Shown here: positions 1 through 8,869 of the stretch, one piece after another | Numbering within the stretch: position 1 is the stretch's first letter | Layout: each line of letters begins with the position of its first letter | Source of the DNA: Pseudomonas japonica | GTDB taxonomy: Bacteria; Pseudomonadota; Gammaproteobacteria; Pseudomonadales; Pseudomonadaceae | Reading direction: 5' to 3' | Length of the DNA: 64,000 nucleotides | Assembly: GCF_013522925.1 (NCBI RefSeq) | Contig: NZ_JAAMQU010000010.1 | Span: 1 to 64,000 of the forward strand | The notes under the pieces: generated by a model | What the model saw: the letters and a program-made list of their open reading frames with translations, nothing else | The model's database searches: none | Told to the model about the DNA's origin: nothing | Made by a program: the position numbers and the translations under genes

Positions 1-110
1 CCCGCCCACCCCGGGAAGCAGCCGCCGACATGCTGCGGGTACTGGAGGGTTTGGGCGCGAACGACAGCGGCGGGTTTTTCAGCTACAGCGGGGAACGGTT
101 GCCGTGGTAG
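1..110 (+). CDS. SDR family oxidoreductase, C-terminal fragment
   Basis: Only the last 35 or so codons are inside the window; the reading frame starts at base 3 and ends with TAG at 108-110. The tail (MLRVLEGLGANDSGG, then a closing GERLPW) resembles the C-terminus of CsgA/C-factor-like short-chain dehydrogenases, which often end in a phrase like 'DSGRF..YDG..LPW'. The NAD(P)-binding and catalytic parts lie upstream, so nothing can be said about substrate. It converges on the zeta-like gene 9 bases downstream. The family call comes from the tail only. Confidence 0.6.
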   Translation, partial: RPPREAAADMLRVLEGLGANDSGGFFSYSGERLPW

Positions 111-119
111 CTCACAGTT

Positions 120-743
120 CTACCTGAGTAACTGGCCTCTGATGACATCGTCAGCGTAAGCCTGCATGAACCACTCGGGCATATCTTCCTGATGGAAGAC
201 CAAGTGTGTACCACTGGTAACTTCCGCCAGGAGTACCGCTTCCTCCCCACTGTTATCAAAGATATAGGCTCTATCCGATGCTTCAATTGCTGCGGGTAGA
301 AGCGCCAGTGAGCGACTGTATCGGCTGATGACCTTTTCACGGGGCACCCCGTGCCCACCATCAACGACCCGGTTTGCCACGCGGCTGGTCTTCGCTTCGA
401 GTAACTTGCGACGGATAAAGTCGGCAACGACGGATGCATGGTATGAATTGATATCCGCCCCGTGTATACGCAACCACTTGCCATTTACTGAAATTGACGC
501 GATATCCGATTGCATATCACCTTTCTGTAAAAGTGGATGCTGTAGAAAGAACGCGGCGACTTCGCTGGTAGTAGCGGCCGTATCAAACAGAGAAAGGTCT
601 AACATGCCGGACGTTTTCAGGGCCTGTTCGATTTCGTCAGCATTGACGTAAGTGCTGATAAGGCTGGCAGGCAGCACGTCCTTTACTGTGCTCTTGCCGG
701 AGCCATTCGGCCCAGCGAACATCCGCAGCCTAGCGACCGGCAT
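120..743 (-). CDS. Zeta-toxin-like P-loop kinase (COG4185 type), probably internally deleted
   Basis: A 207-residue protein whose N-terminus holds a Walker A motif (AGPNGSGKST, about residues 10-19) followed by NADEIEQAL, where zeta-type kinases keep an acidic residue. The C-terminal half has the family's GGHGVPREKV, RYSRSL and IFDNSG motifs. Zeta-type enzymes phosphorylate UDP-amino sugars or other small substrates. The segment I expect between 'RRKLLEAKTS' and 'RVANRVV' (family: a TFETV-like strand, a helix and a YLYFVAT-like strand, about 35-40 residues) is absent, and the two flanks are joined in frame. The protein is correspondingly short for the family, so it may be inactive. The start overlaps the upstream small gene by 14 bases. 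Confidence 0.65.
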   Translation of the reverse strand: MPVARLRMFAGPNGSGKSTVKDVLPASLISTYVNADEIEQALKTSGMLDLSLFDTAATTSEVAAFFLQHPLLQKGDMQSDIASISVNGKWLRIHGADINSYHASVVADFIRRKLLEAKTSRVANRVVDGGHGVPREKVISRYSRSLALLPAAIEASDRAYIFDNSGEEAVLLAEVTSGTHLVFHQEDMPEWFMQAYADDVIRGQLLR

Positions 744-990
744 GCGGGCTATGCGTCTCGAATACCTGACCTACGGTTACCTTCCGGCGGGGCTTGGCTT
801 GGGACAGGACCTGCCTGCTTCCGTCTGGCCCGGATGAAACGATGAAAGCACCTTCAAGCTTGACCAATGTGCGCCCCAAAGCGACGGCGCGATTGTATGC
901 CGCGCGAGTAGCAGTGGCCGCAATAAGGGGGACCTGAGCCTCCAGCTTCTCTATGAGGTCATCGGATAGTGCATCAGTTTTCGTCGCCAC
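730..990 (-). CDS. Small antitoxin-like partner of the zeta-like kinase
   Basis: An 86-residue protein starting at GTG (988-990) with a clear AGGAG-type ribosome site about 7 bases upstream. It begins MATKTDALSDDLIEKLEAQV and has an Ala-rich helical middle and a basic tail. I recognise no DNA-binding motif. The 14-base overlap with the kinase gene and the order small gene first match toxin-antitoxin operons, and similar short genes commonly precede COG4185 kinases in Proteobacteria. The antitoxin role is inferred from position only. Confidence 0.55.
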   Translation of the reverse strand: MATKTDALSDDLIEKLEAQVPLIAATATRAAYNRAVALGRTLVKLEGAFIVSSGPDGSRQVLSQAKPRRKVTVGQVFETHSPHAGR

Positions 991-1177
991 AACGGTCTCC
1001 TCTCATCAAGCCATTCGAGCGTTAGGCTGATAGCAAACCCGGCAATCGTCAAGCACTGACAAACACCATGTTGTACGGTCTGCATGATTAAGGCTACAAG
1101 CGCTTTTCAGGCTCACGCCCACCCAAAATGCTAACCTGCCCCCGCCTCACTCACTTGACTGGATGGAGCCTTCCCGC

Positions 1178-2770
1178 ATGCGTTTTACTTTCGCCCTTTC
1201 CCTGTTGGCCGCCGGCGTGTTGGCCGCAGCCCCTCTGGCACAGGCGTCTACGCTGATCTACTGCTCCGAAGCGAGCCCGGCGGGCTTCGATCCGGCGCAG
1301 TACACTTCCGGCACCGAATTCGATGCGGCGGCCGAAACCGTGTTCAACCGGCTGGTGCAATTCAAGCGCGGCGGCACGGAGCTGGAGCCGGGCCTGGCGA
1401 CAGGTTGGGATGTGAGTGCCGACGGCAAGACCTACACCTTCCATCTGCGCCAGGGCGTGAAGTTCCACACCACCGCGTACTTCACCCCAACACGGGACTT
1501 CACTGCCGACGACGTGCTGTTCACCTTCCAGCGCATGCTCGACAAGGAGCAGCCATTCCGTAAGGCCTACCCCAGCGAGTTCCCCTACTTCACCGACATG
1601 GAGCTTGACCAGAACATCGCCGAGGTTAAAAAGGTCGATGACCATACGGTGGTGTTCGTGCTGAAGAACACCGACGCCGCGTTCGCCGCCGACCTGGCCA
1701 TGAGTTTCGCTTCTATCCAGTCCGCCGAATACGCCGCCCAGTTGCTCAAGGCTGGCCACCCCGAGCAACTCAATCAGCAGCCGGTGGGCACCGGGCCGTT
1801 CGTGTTCAACCGCTACCAGAAAGACGCCGTTATCCGTTACAAGGGCAACACCGCCTACTGGAAGCCCGAAGACGTGAAACTGGACGAGCTGATCTTCGCC
1901 ATCACCCCGGATGCCGCAACGCGACTGCAGAAACTCAAGGCTGGCGAGTGCCAGGTGAGTGGCTACGCTCGGCCCGCCGACCTGGCTGAAATCAAGAAAG
2001 ACCCCAAGCTCAAGGTGCTGGAACAACCCGGCTTCAACGTGGGATTCCTGGCCTACAACACCCAGCACCCGCCGCTGGACAAGCCTGAAGTGCGCCAGGC
2101 GCTGGACATGGCAATCAACAAGCAGGCCATCGTCGATACCGTGTTCCAGGGCGCGGGCCAGGTGGCGCAGAACGTGATGCCGCCCACCCAATGGTCCTAC
2201 GACTCAAGCATCAAGGGCGCCGCCTACAACCCTGACAAGGCCCGGGAACTGCTGGCCGCGGCCGGGGTGAAGCCCGGCACCCAGATCAACCTGTGGGCCA
2301 TGACCGTGCAGCGGGCATCGAACCCCAACGCCCGGCAGTCGGCGCAGATGATCCAGCAGGACTGGGCCAAGGTGGGCATCAAGGCCAACATCGTGAGCTA
2401 TGAATGGGGCGAGTACATCAAGCGCGCCAAGGCAGGCGAGCACGACGTGATGACCTACGGCTGGACCGGCGACAACGGGGACCCGGACAACTGGCTGGGC
2501 GTGCTGTACGGCTGCAGCGCCATTGGCGGCAGCAACTATGCCCGCTGGTGCAACAAGGACGTGGATGGGCTGTTGCAGAAAGCTCGCGCCCTCACCGACC
2601 GCAACGAGCGCAGCCAGCTGTACGTTCAGGCCCAGCAGATCATTCGTCGCGAGATGCCGGTTTCCCCCATGGCGCATTCGGTGGTGTCGCAGCCCATGAG
2701 CACGCGTGTGCAGGGCTTCAAGATCAACCCGTTCGGGGTCACCGGGTTCTACGGCGTCAGCCTGCAGTAA
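1178..2770 (+). CDS. ABC transporter substrate-binding protein, DppA/SBP_bac_5 family
   Basis: A 530-residue periplasmic solute-binding protein of the peptide/nickel class. I place the start at ATG 1178 rather than ATG 1163, because the GGAG at 1165-1168 is then a well-spaced ribosome site and the protein opens with a clean signal peptide (MRFTFALSLLAAG, cleavage near AQA-ST). It then reads STLIYCSEASPAGFDPAQ, typical of DppA mature N-termini. Conserved blocks include TYTFHLRQGVKFH, TADDVLFTFQRM and the GWTGDNGDPDN loop of dipeptide binders. No permease or ATPase genes adjoin it, so it is an orphan that probably feeds a Dpp transporter encoded elsewhere. It converges on the GGDEF gene with 6 bases between. 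Confidence 0.88.
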   Translation: MRFTFALSLLAAGVLAAAPLAQASTLIYCSEASPAGFDPAQYTSGTEFDAAAETVFNRLVQFKRGGTELEPGLATGWDVSADGKTYTFHLRQGVKFHTTAYFTPTRDFTADDVLFTFQRMLDKEQPFRKAYPSEFPYFTDMELDQNIAEVKKVDDHTVVFVLKNTDAAFAADLAMSFASIQSAEYAAQLLKAGHPEQLNQQPVGTGPFVFNRYQKDAVIRYKGNTAYWKPEDVKLDELIFAITPDAATRLQKLKAGECQVSGYARPADLAEIKKDPKLKVLEQPGFNVGFLAYNTQHPPLDKPEVRQALDMAINKQAIVDTVFQGAGQVAQNVMPPTQWSYDSSIKGAAYNPDKARELLAAAGVKPGTQINLWAMTVQRASNPNARQSAQMIQQDWAKVGIKANIVSYEWGEYIKRAKAGEHDVMTYGWTGDNGDPDNWLGVLYGCSAIGGSNYARWCNKDVDGLLQKARALTDRNERSQLYVQAQQIIRREMPVSPMAHSVVSQPMSTRVQGFKINPFGVTGFYGVSLQ

Positions 2771-2776
2771 CGGGCC

Positions 2777-3811
2777 TTACCCCGTGGCCATGCACACGCG
2801 GTTACGGCCGTTGTGCTTGGCCTCGTACAGCGCCGCATCAGCCTTGGCCAGCAGTACCTCGGCCGCCGTATCCGGCGCACCGCAGGCAGCGCCAAGGCTG
2901 GCATACACGTCAAGCACGCCGGCCTGGGTAGTGAACGGCTTGCCGGCGATGTTCGAGCGCACCCGTTCGGCAATGGTGTGCAACTGCTCTACCGCAGTTA
3001 CCCGCGACACCACCGCGAACTCCTCGCCCCCCAGCCGCAGCAGCAGGTCATGAGGGCGCAGGCTGGCGGCGATACGCCGGGCAGCTTCGATAAGCACTTC
3101 GTCCCCGATGGCATGCCCATGCTGGTCGTTGACCTGCTTGAAATGGTCCAGGTCCACGTACAGCACGCCCAGCAGTTCGTTGCCATGGCGAGCGATGTCC
3201 TGCTCCCCGGGGTAGAAATGCGCCAGTGCCGAACGGTTCCAGATCTGGGTCAGCGGGTCGAGCAACGCCCGGCGTTTTTCACGGCTCACCGCAGCGCGCA
3301 GTTGGCGAGTGTGCTCGCTCAACCCCTTGAGCTGAAGATAACCCTCCACCAGTTGCGCCAGGTCCCGCAGCCGCGCCTCCTCGTCAGGGGCCAGTGTGCG
3401 GGACGATGAACTGAGCAGGCACAGGGTACCTACGGGCAGGCCGGATCGTGCGATCAAGGGATGGCCTGCATAAAAGCGAATATTAGGCGCCCCGGTGACC
3501 AACGGATTGTCGGCGAAGCGCTCGTCATCACGGGCATCGGGCACCACGAGCGTTTTGGCGGGCTCGAGAATGGCGTGGGCGCAGAAGGAGACGTCCCGCG
3601 ACGTGCTGCAGGCTTCCAGCCCCACCCGGGCCTTGAACCACTGACGGTCCTTGTCCACCAGGCTGATCAGCACCTGCTCCACCTTGAACAGGTCCTGGGT
3701 AAGGCGCACCAGCGAGTCCATGTAGGGATCGGCGGGCGTATCGAGCACGTGGAGATCGTCCAGCGAATCCTGGCGTTCGGCTTCCCGAGGGTGCAACGGA
3801 GCGACGAGCAT
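2777..3811 (-). CDS. GAF-GGDEF diguanylate cyclase
   Basis: A 344-residue soluble protein if started at the internal ATG 3811 (MLVAPLHPREAERQ). The reading frame stays open to 3913, but that extension looks unlike a protein. A GAF domain fills about residues 20-165 (DRQWFKARVGL, FCAHAIL, FYAGHPL). A GGDEF domain fills about 185-340, with signature LRLGGEEFAVVSR, so the active-site motif is GGEEF. An RPHD sequence five residues before it is a match to the inhibitory c-di-GMP I-site. It should make c-di-GMP from GTP, controlled by a ligand or redox cue sensed by GAF. No transmembrane segment is seen. Confidence 0.88.
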   Translation of the reverse strand: MLVAPLHPREAERQDSLDDLHVLDTPADPYMDSLVRLTQDLFKVEQVLISLVDKDRQWFKARVGLEACSTSRDVSFCAHAILEPAKTLVVPDARDDERFADNPLVTGAPNIRFYAGHPLIARSGLPVGTLCLLSSSSRTLAPDEEARLRDLAQLVEGYLQLKGLSEHTRQLRAAVSREKRRALLDPLTQIWNRSALAHFYPGEQDIARHGNELLGVLYVDLDHFKQVNDQHGHAIGDEVLIEAARRIAASLRPHDLLLRLGGEEFAVVSRVTAVEQLHTIAERVRSNIAGKPFTTQAGVLDVYASLGAACGAPDTAAEVLLAKADAALYEAKHNGRNRVCMATG

Positions 3812-3958
3812 GTGAAATGTCCGGCTGGGCGCGCATCCTGTGCATGGAACAACGGAATACCGAAAGCACGGTGGGTAGGCACCGTTTCGCTCGGCCGGCA
3901 AAAGATAGCACATTGCTACGCACCCGTGCCTTGGTGAATGCGTGCTCGCAGCGCCTCG

Positions 3959-4735
3959 CTAGCCCTTCGTTTCCATCAGGCAATTGCCCCCATCCACTAC
4001 CAGTACTTCCCCAATGATGTAGCTGGCCTCTGGCGAAGCAAGGAATGCCACCGCCGCCGCCACTTCGGCTGGCCGCCCTGCCCGGCCGATGGGCACATAG
4101 GTAGCGGCATGGGCTTCTTCCGGCGTGCTGGATGCCGTCGCGATCCATCCCGGGGCCACGCTGTTGACGGTGATGCCCTGCGCGGCCACTTCCAGGGCCA
4201 GTGCCATGTTCAGCCCGACCATCCCCGCCTTGGCCGCGCTGTAGGCCGCTTCCCCCGGGTTACTGCCACGCGTGCCAGTGGTGGAGCTTACGTGCACGAT
4301 ACGGCCGTACCGCCGCTGGAGCATGCCCGGGAGTACGGCCCGGGTGAGCAAAAAGGCGCTGGTGAGGTTGCGGTTCAGCGAGAGGTTCCAGCTGGCGAGG
4401 TCCATGGACGCCACTTCGGCATAAGGCTCGGGGCTGCCCTGCATGGTCATGCCAGCATTGTTCACCAGCACATCGACCTTCCCCCAGCATGCGTGGGCCC
4501 ACACCGCGAACGCCTTGACCTGCGCCTCGTCGGTAAGGTCGGCCGGTTGGCCCTGGACGGTAAAGCCCTCCTCACGAAGTTCGGCGACGCGCTGGGCGAT
4601 CCGCGCGCTGCTGGCGGTGATGATCAGCCTGGCGCCTTCCTTTCCTAATCGGCGGGCAATGGCCATCCCTATACCTTCGGCACTCCCGGCTCCGCTGATC
4701 AGGGCAACCTGCCCGTCCCATGTGCGCTCGCTCAT
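3959..4735 (-). CDS. SDR family NAD(P)-dependent oxidoreductase (FabG-like)
   Basis: A 258-residue classical short-chain dehydrogenase. The cofactor loop near the N-terminus reads SGAGSAEGIGMA, a longer variant of TGxxxGIG. The NNAG motif is present (VLVNNAGM), the catalytic Ser is in HVSSTTG, and YSAAK provides the Tyr/Lys pair. The C-terminal GEVLVVDGGN is standard for FabG-like enzymes. The substrate cannot be read from the sequence. The protein is full length for the family and stands alone, with a REP-like palindrome just upstream of its start. Confidence 0.85.
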   Translation of the reverse strand: MSERTWDGQVALISGAGSAEGIGMAIARRLGKEGARLIITASSARIAQRVAELREEGFTVQGQPADLTDEAQVKAFAVWAHACWGKVDVLVNNAGMTMQGSPEPYAEVASMDLASWNLSLNRNLTSAFLLTRAVLPGMLQRRYGRIVHVSSTTGTRGSNPGEAAYSAAKAGMVGLNMALALEVAAQGITVNSVAPGWIATASSTPEEAHAATYVPIGRAGRPAEVAAAVAFLASPEASYIIGEVLVVDGGNCLMETKG

Positions 4736-4757
4736 TGCATTGCTCCTTGAATCGAAT

Positions 4758-4783
4758 GTTCGCAGGCTTGCGCCTGCTCCTAC
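4758..4783 (+). repeat. REP-like palindrome
   Basis: The intergenic stretch reads GTTCGCAGGCTTGCGCCT and continues to CTCCTAC, with GCAGGC and GCCTGC arms around a TTGC loop. This style of short GC-rich palindrome ending in CTCCTAC is common between Pseudomonas genes. A related copy in the opposite orientation lies at 61033-61051. Confidence 0.5.
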
Positions 4784-4907
4784 TTCCCCGAAAGGTTCGC
4801 GACTAACGGCAGGTAGCGCACTGGAGGAGCGCTAAACCACGCCAGAAGCCTGCCGATATATAGGGCATTCGGCCCCTGCCTGCCTGTTTATTCAAGAGCC
4901 CTGTTTG

Positions 4908-7454
4908 ATGCTGCTGTTTCCCAACCTTGCCCACTCTCACGTTCAGATTGCCCGCCGCGCCATGGTGGTGGTGTCGGCATTGATCGGTGCGCTGTTTTCG
5001 CTGGCGGTGATCACGCTGTTCGTGATTGCCGGCCAGGAAAATCGGCACCAGATGGAACACAGTGAATCCGATGCTCGCCGGGCGCTGGACGCCAACCTCG
5101 ACCTGTTGGCCAGGGCTGTCAAGGATTACGCCTTCTGGAACGACGCTTACACTCACGTGGGCCACCCTCGTATCGACCTCGCCTGGGCCTATGACGGAGA
5201 CAACATCGGGCCATCCCTGTACCTCAATTATTCCCTGGAAGGCGTATTCATCGTCGCGCCGGACACCGCCACGCGCTACGCCATCGTGGGCGGGCATTTG
5301 AGCGAAGTGCAAGCCCGCGATTTCCTGGGTGGCGAACTGGCCCCGCTGCTTGCCCTGGCGCGCCAGCAAAGCGCCAATGAACTGCCCGGCTACGGCTTTT
5401 ACACCGTGAACGGGCAGCCAGCCATCGTTTACGCTGCGGTGATCAAGCCCACCGAGCTGCCGGGCAAGGTCAAGCCCGAGTCGCTGCCTTACCTGGTGTT
5501 TGTGGACGTACTGGACACGGTCAAGCTCAACCACTGGGAGCAGAACTACGGCTTGCAGAACCTGAAGGTCGATCTCTCCGGCGCCACGGACAGCCGGCCC
5601 AGCCTTGTGGTGCAGGGCGCCACGGGGGGCGCGTTGCGGTTGCGCTGGGCTGCCGAAAACCCTGGCGACAAGTTTCTCCATTCCGTGCTGCCGGTGCTGG
5701 CTGTCACCGCCCTTGCCTTCGCCATACTCATGGCCTGGATCTACCGCTCCGGGCTTGCGGCCGCTGGCATGATCGACGACAGCAAAGCCCGCCTGGCCTT
5801 GAGCGAGGAACGCTTTCGCGCCGTGGCGGAGGCCTGCTCGGACTGGATATGGGAAACCGACCGCGACGGTCGGCTGGTCTACCTCTCCGAACGCTTCGAC
5901 GTGATCACCGGCTTTGCCCGGGAAGACTGGCTTGGGCGCACGCTGTGCGAGCTACTCACATTTGACTGGAAGGCGTTCAACCGCATGGCGCTGGAGCCCG
6001 GCGCCGCCGGCAGCCGCAAGCTGGAAAGCAGCCATCTGGACAGCCTGGGGCGGCAACGCTGGTGCAGCCTGTCGGCGCGCGTGGTGCGCAGTGGCGATCG
6101 CATCAGCGGTTACCGCGGCACGGTCTCGGACGTTACCGCCGAGACCGAAGCACGGGCACACATCAAGCACCTTTCCCAACACGACGCCCTGACCGGCCTG
6201 GCGAACCGAAGCTACCTGCATGGCTATTTGCAGAAACACCTGCAGGCGGGCTCGCGCTCTGACAACCCCTTGCTGCTGCTGAGCCTGGACCTGGACCGCT
6301 TCAAGCCGATCAACGACACCTTGGGCCACGCCGCAGGCGACCAGGTGCTGTGTGAAGTGGCGAGGCGCTTGCGCAGCGCGGTACGCGACAGCGACCTGGT
6401 GGCTCGGCTGGGCGGCGATGAATTCGTGATCGTGGGCACCGACCTGCCGCTCGGTTTCGACGTGGAGCGGTTCTGTTCCCGCCTGTGCGAAGCGGTGGCG
6501 CAGCCGTTGCTGGTCGAAGGCCACGAGGTATCGGTAGGTGTAAGCATCGGCGTGGTGCTGTCGCCCCATGACGGCGCCCAGGCCAGCGACCTGCTGCGCT
6601 ATGCCGACATCGCATTGTATGAAGCCAAGGGCGCGGGGCGTAACAACTGGCAGTTCTATGCTGCCGAGATGAACCAGCGCGTGCTGGAGCGGCGCCGCGT
6701 GGAAACCGACCTGCGTCAGGCCCTGCGTGGCGATCAGCTGTTCCTGGAATATCAGCCTCGTTTCGATCTGCAAGGCAACCAGCTCGCGGCCGCCGAGGCG
6801 CTGGTGCGTTGGCGGCATCCGGAACGCGGCCTGTTGCCGCCCGGGCAGTTTATTGCAGTGGCAGAGGAGTCCGGGCTGATCGTCGCGGTCAGTGACTGGG
6901 TGCTCAACACGGCGTGTAGGGAAGCCATGAGCTGGCGGGAGCCGCTCATGGTGTCGGTCAACCTCTCATCCGTAGAATTTCAGCGCGGCGATCTGGTGGC
7001 GCGCGTAGAGGCCGCACTCCAGGCCTCTGGCTTGCCCCCGGGCAGGCTGGAGCTGGAGATCACCGAAAGCGTATTGCTCAACGATGCCAACCAGGCCTTG
7101 CTGACGATGCAGCGGCTCAAGGCAGTTGGCGTGCGGTTGGCCATGGACGATTTCGGCACTGGCTACTCCTCGCTCAGCTACCTGCGCGCCTATCCTTTCG
7201 ACGCGTTGAAAATCGACCGCAGCTTCATTTCAGACCTCGGCGGCTCGGCATCCAGCCACGCAATCATCCAGGCCATCATCGACCTGGGCAAGGCGTTGAC
7301 GCTTACCGTAACGGCCGAAGGGATCGAAACGGATGCGCAACGCGAGGCGCTCGTCATGATCGGCTGCGAGCAGGGGCAAGGGTATCTGCTGGGGCGGCCG
7401 ATGCCTGCCGAGCGCTTCAGGGCGCTGTTCGAAGGCGCGGGCTGCATGGTTTGA
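4908..7454 (+). CDS. CHASE4-PAS-GGDEF-EAL membrane protein (c-di-GMP cyclase/phosphodiesterase)
   Basis: An 848-residue inner-membrane signalling protein. A first membrane segment lies at about residues 20-42, a periplasmic CHASE4-type sensor follows (DYAFWNDAYTHV is the family hallmark), and a second membrane segment sits near 265-285. Then come a PAS domain (about 300-415), a GGDEF domain (about 430-590) and an EAL domain (about 605-845). The cyclase motif is intact (RLGGDEFVIVG) with an RDSD I-site five residues upstream. The EAL domain also looks complete: EALVRW, LEITESVLL, DDFGTGYSSLSYL, KIDRSFI. It may therefore make or break c-di-GMP. Start is ATG 4908; the TTG just before it is also in frame. 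It lies about 6 kb from the giant adhesin gene, whose products are often c-di-GMP controlled. Confidence 0.92.
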   Translation: MLLFPNLAHSHVQIARRAMVVVSALIGALFSLAVITLFVIAGQENRHQMEHSESDARRALDANLDLLARAVKDYAFWNDAYTHVGHPRIDLAWAYDGDNIGPSLYLNYSLEGVFIVAPDTATRYAIVGGHLSEVQARDFLGGELAPLLALARQQSANELPGYGFYTVNGQPAIVYAAVIKPTELPGKVKPESLPYLVFVDVLDTVKLNHWEQNYGLQNLKVDLSGATDSRPSLVVQGATGGALRLRWAAENPGDKFLHSVLPVLAVTALAFAILMAWIYRSGLAAAGMIDDSKARLALSEERFRAVAEACSDWIWETDRDGRLVYLSERFDVITGFAREDWLGRTLCELLTFDWKAFNRMALEPGAAGSRKLESSHLDSLGRQRWCSLSARVVRSGDRISGYRGTVSDVTAETEARAHIKHLSQHDALTGLANRSYLHGYLQKHLQAGSRSDNPLLLLSLDLDRFKPINDTLGHAAGDQVLCEVARRLRSAVRDSDLVARLGGDEFVIVGTDLPLGFDVERFCSRLCEAVAQPLLVEGHEVSVGVSIGVVLSPHDGAQASDLLRYADIALYEAKGAGRNNWQFYAAEMNQRVLERRRVETDLRQALRGDQLFLEYQPRFDLQGNQLAAAEALVRWRHPERGLLPPGQFIAVAEESGLIVAVSDWVLNTACREAMSWREPLMVSVNLSSVEFQRGDLVARVEAALQASGLPPGRLELEITESVLLNDANQALLTMQRLKAVGVRLAMDDFGTGYSSLSYLRAYPFDALKIDRSFISDLGGSASSHAIIQAIIDLGKALTLTVTAEGIETDAQREALVMIGCEQGQGYLLGRPMPAERFRALFEGAGCMV

Positions 7455-7529
7455 AATCTCTGCTACGTTGTACGATGTCCGCCAAGTGGCGGCATCACCA
7501 CAACGTTATAAGAACAAGGGAAGCAAGGG

Positions 7530-7955
7530 ATGAAAGCATCGAAGGTATTGGTTGGCCTGGCGTGCCTGTACGCCGGCATGGTTGCAGCGGCCACTCCGGA
7601 GCAGGACGTGGAGCAAGCGGTGGATCAGCTCACTCAGGCGATGTGGCACAAGGATATTCCTGCGCTGAAGGCGCTCACTGCCGATAACCTCAGCTACGGG
7701 CACTCCAGCGGCAACGTTCAGGACAAGCAGGCCTTTATCGCCGACATCGAAACCGGCCGCAGCGGCTTCAACAGCCTGAAAATGCTTAACCAGAAAATCA
7801 TTCTCAGCGGCGATACCGCGCTGGTGCGCAACCACTTTTCCGCCGAGGCGGTGAACAGCGGCAAGGTGGTGCCCACCGAGATCGAGAACTTCCAGGTGTG
7901 GCAGAAGCAGCACGGCAAGTGGCTTCTGATCGGCAGGCAAGCCTTCCGCTTCTAG
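7530..7955 (+). CDS. Exported NTF2-like (DUF4440 type) protein
   Basis: A 141-residue protein with a good ribosome site (AAGGGAAGCAAGGG directly before ATG) and an N-terminal signal peptide (MKASKVLVGLACLYAG, probable cleavage at VAA-ATPE). The mature part resembles the SnoaL/NTF2 cone fold of DUF4440 proteins: a helix with DVEQAVDQLTQAM, the central LSYGHSSG, and the closing strand pair ENFQVWQKQHGKWLLIGRQA. Such proteins are often small binding or isomerase-like domains, and I cannot assign a ligand. Confidence 0.72.
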   Translation: MKASKVLVGLACLYAGMVAAATPEQDVEQAVDQLTQAMWHKDIPALKALTADNLSYGHSSGNVQDKQAFIADIETGRSGFNSLKMLNQKIILSGDTALVRNHFSAEAVNSGKVVPTEIENFQVWQKQHGKWLLIGRQAFRF

Positions 7956-8102
7956 GCGCTTGGCGCGCCGCTACGCTGAACTCCTAACACTGGGCAACGG
8001 TCATCATATCGACACGTGAAGCCTGCACTATCGCGACGAGGGCTTATCTGATCGGCCCTCCGAGCGATTGACAGGTTCAGGCCCAGACCGGAGAGGTACT
8101 TC

Positions 8103-8522
8103 ATGCGCGCCAGCGAAGCGACCGACGCCAGCACAAAAGCTATCAAACGCCGGGCTACTGTGATCTACCGCCGTGATGAGCAAATCCTTTTCGTGCGCAA
8201 GCGAAACGCCAAATGGAACCTGCCCGGGGGCCGGGTGGAAGCGAACGAAACCCCTCTTCAAGCGGCCCTGCGGGAGATGAGCGAGGAAACCGGGCTGGAA
8301 TTCGACGAGTTGGCCTTCGTGTCGGAATTTACCGAAGACAAGGTCATCCACTTTTTGTTCGAAGCACCACAGCCCCTCTCCAAGAAGCCACGGCCTTGCA
8401 ACGAGATCGACGACTGCCGCTGGTTCAGTGCCAAGGACGTGACCAAGCGCAAGGTGCGCGGGCAGATTCGATCACTGCTCAAGCAACGCGAGGCACACAA
8501 GCCTGAGCTGTCATACAACTGA
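8103..8522 (+). CDS. Nudix hydrolase
   Basis: A 139-residue protein with a complete Nudix box, GRVEANETPLQAALREMSEE, followed by TGLEF, matching G-x5-E-x7-REUxEExGU. The fold begins RRATVIYRRDEQILFVRKR and is of usual length for a one-domain Nudix enzyme. It should hydrolyse a nucleoside diphosphate linked to some moiety; the actual substrate cannot be told from the sequence. It appears monocistronic. Confidence 0.88.
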   Translation: MRASEATDASTKAIKRRATVIYRRDEQILFVRKRNAKWNLPGGRVEANETPLQAALREMSEETGLEFDELAFVSEFTEDKVIHFLFEAPQPLSKKPRPCNEIDDCRWFSAKDVTKRKVRGQIRSLLKQREAHKPELSYN

Positions 8523-8599
8523 CATATTTGTGAAGCAATATCGCAATCCTTCACGATGACGATCAGGACCGGGTTTGGCGACCCCCATGGAGGAAATTG

Positions 8600-8869
8600 A
8601 TGGCCCTCTCACATGAGACCTTGCGCAGTCAGATCCAGAATGCGGCCCCTGTGCTGCAGCGCCTGGACGAAGAAATGGAACGTATCGAATTCGATCCCTT
8701 GCGCCCTGCCAGCGTGGCCTCGGCGCGTGTGAAGGTCGAACAGCTGATCGATACCCTGCTTGCAGACTTCAAGGGCAAGCCGATCCTGGGCCCCCTCGCC
8801 GTGGCCCTCAAGGCTCAATACCTGGACGCGATCCAGTCCCGCGTAGCAGACGCGCGGCACGCGGCCTGA
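8600..8869 (+). CDS. Conserved-looking small helical protein, function unknown
   Basis: An 89-residue protein preceded by a strong GGAGGA ribosome site at 8589-8594, which selects ATG 8600 over the TTG just before it. The sequence (RSQIQNAAPVLQRLDEEME, then VASARVKVEQLIDTL) is predicted to be almost all helix, without Cys, signal peptide or membrane segment. I do not recognise the family. The strong ribosome site and clean third-position bias argue that it is translated. Confidence 0.6.
   Translation: MALSHETLRSQIQNAAPVLQRLDEEMERIEFDPLRPASVASARVKVEQLIDTLLADFKGKPILGPLAVALKAQYLDAIQSRVADARHAA

Noticed and set aside
1151..2191. Long open frame on the minus strand across the peptide-binding-protein gene
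   Set aside because: It is antisense to a clear SBP_bac_5 gene and its His/Leu/Val-rich sequence resembles no family; it reflects GC-rich third-position bias.
7479..7492. CCGCC-AAGT-GGCGG hairpin after the GGDEF-EAL gene as a terminator
   Set aside because: The stem is only 5 bp and is not followed by a T tract, so I do not call it a terminator.
8530..8554. GTGAAG/CTTCAC inverted repeat between the Nudix gene and the small gene
   Set aside because: Six-base arms 13 bases apart are expected by chance at this scale and no neighbouring feature supports a role.
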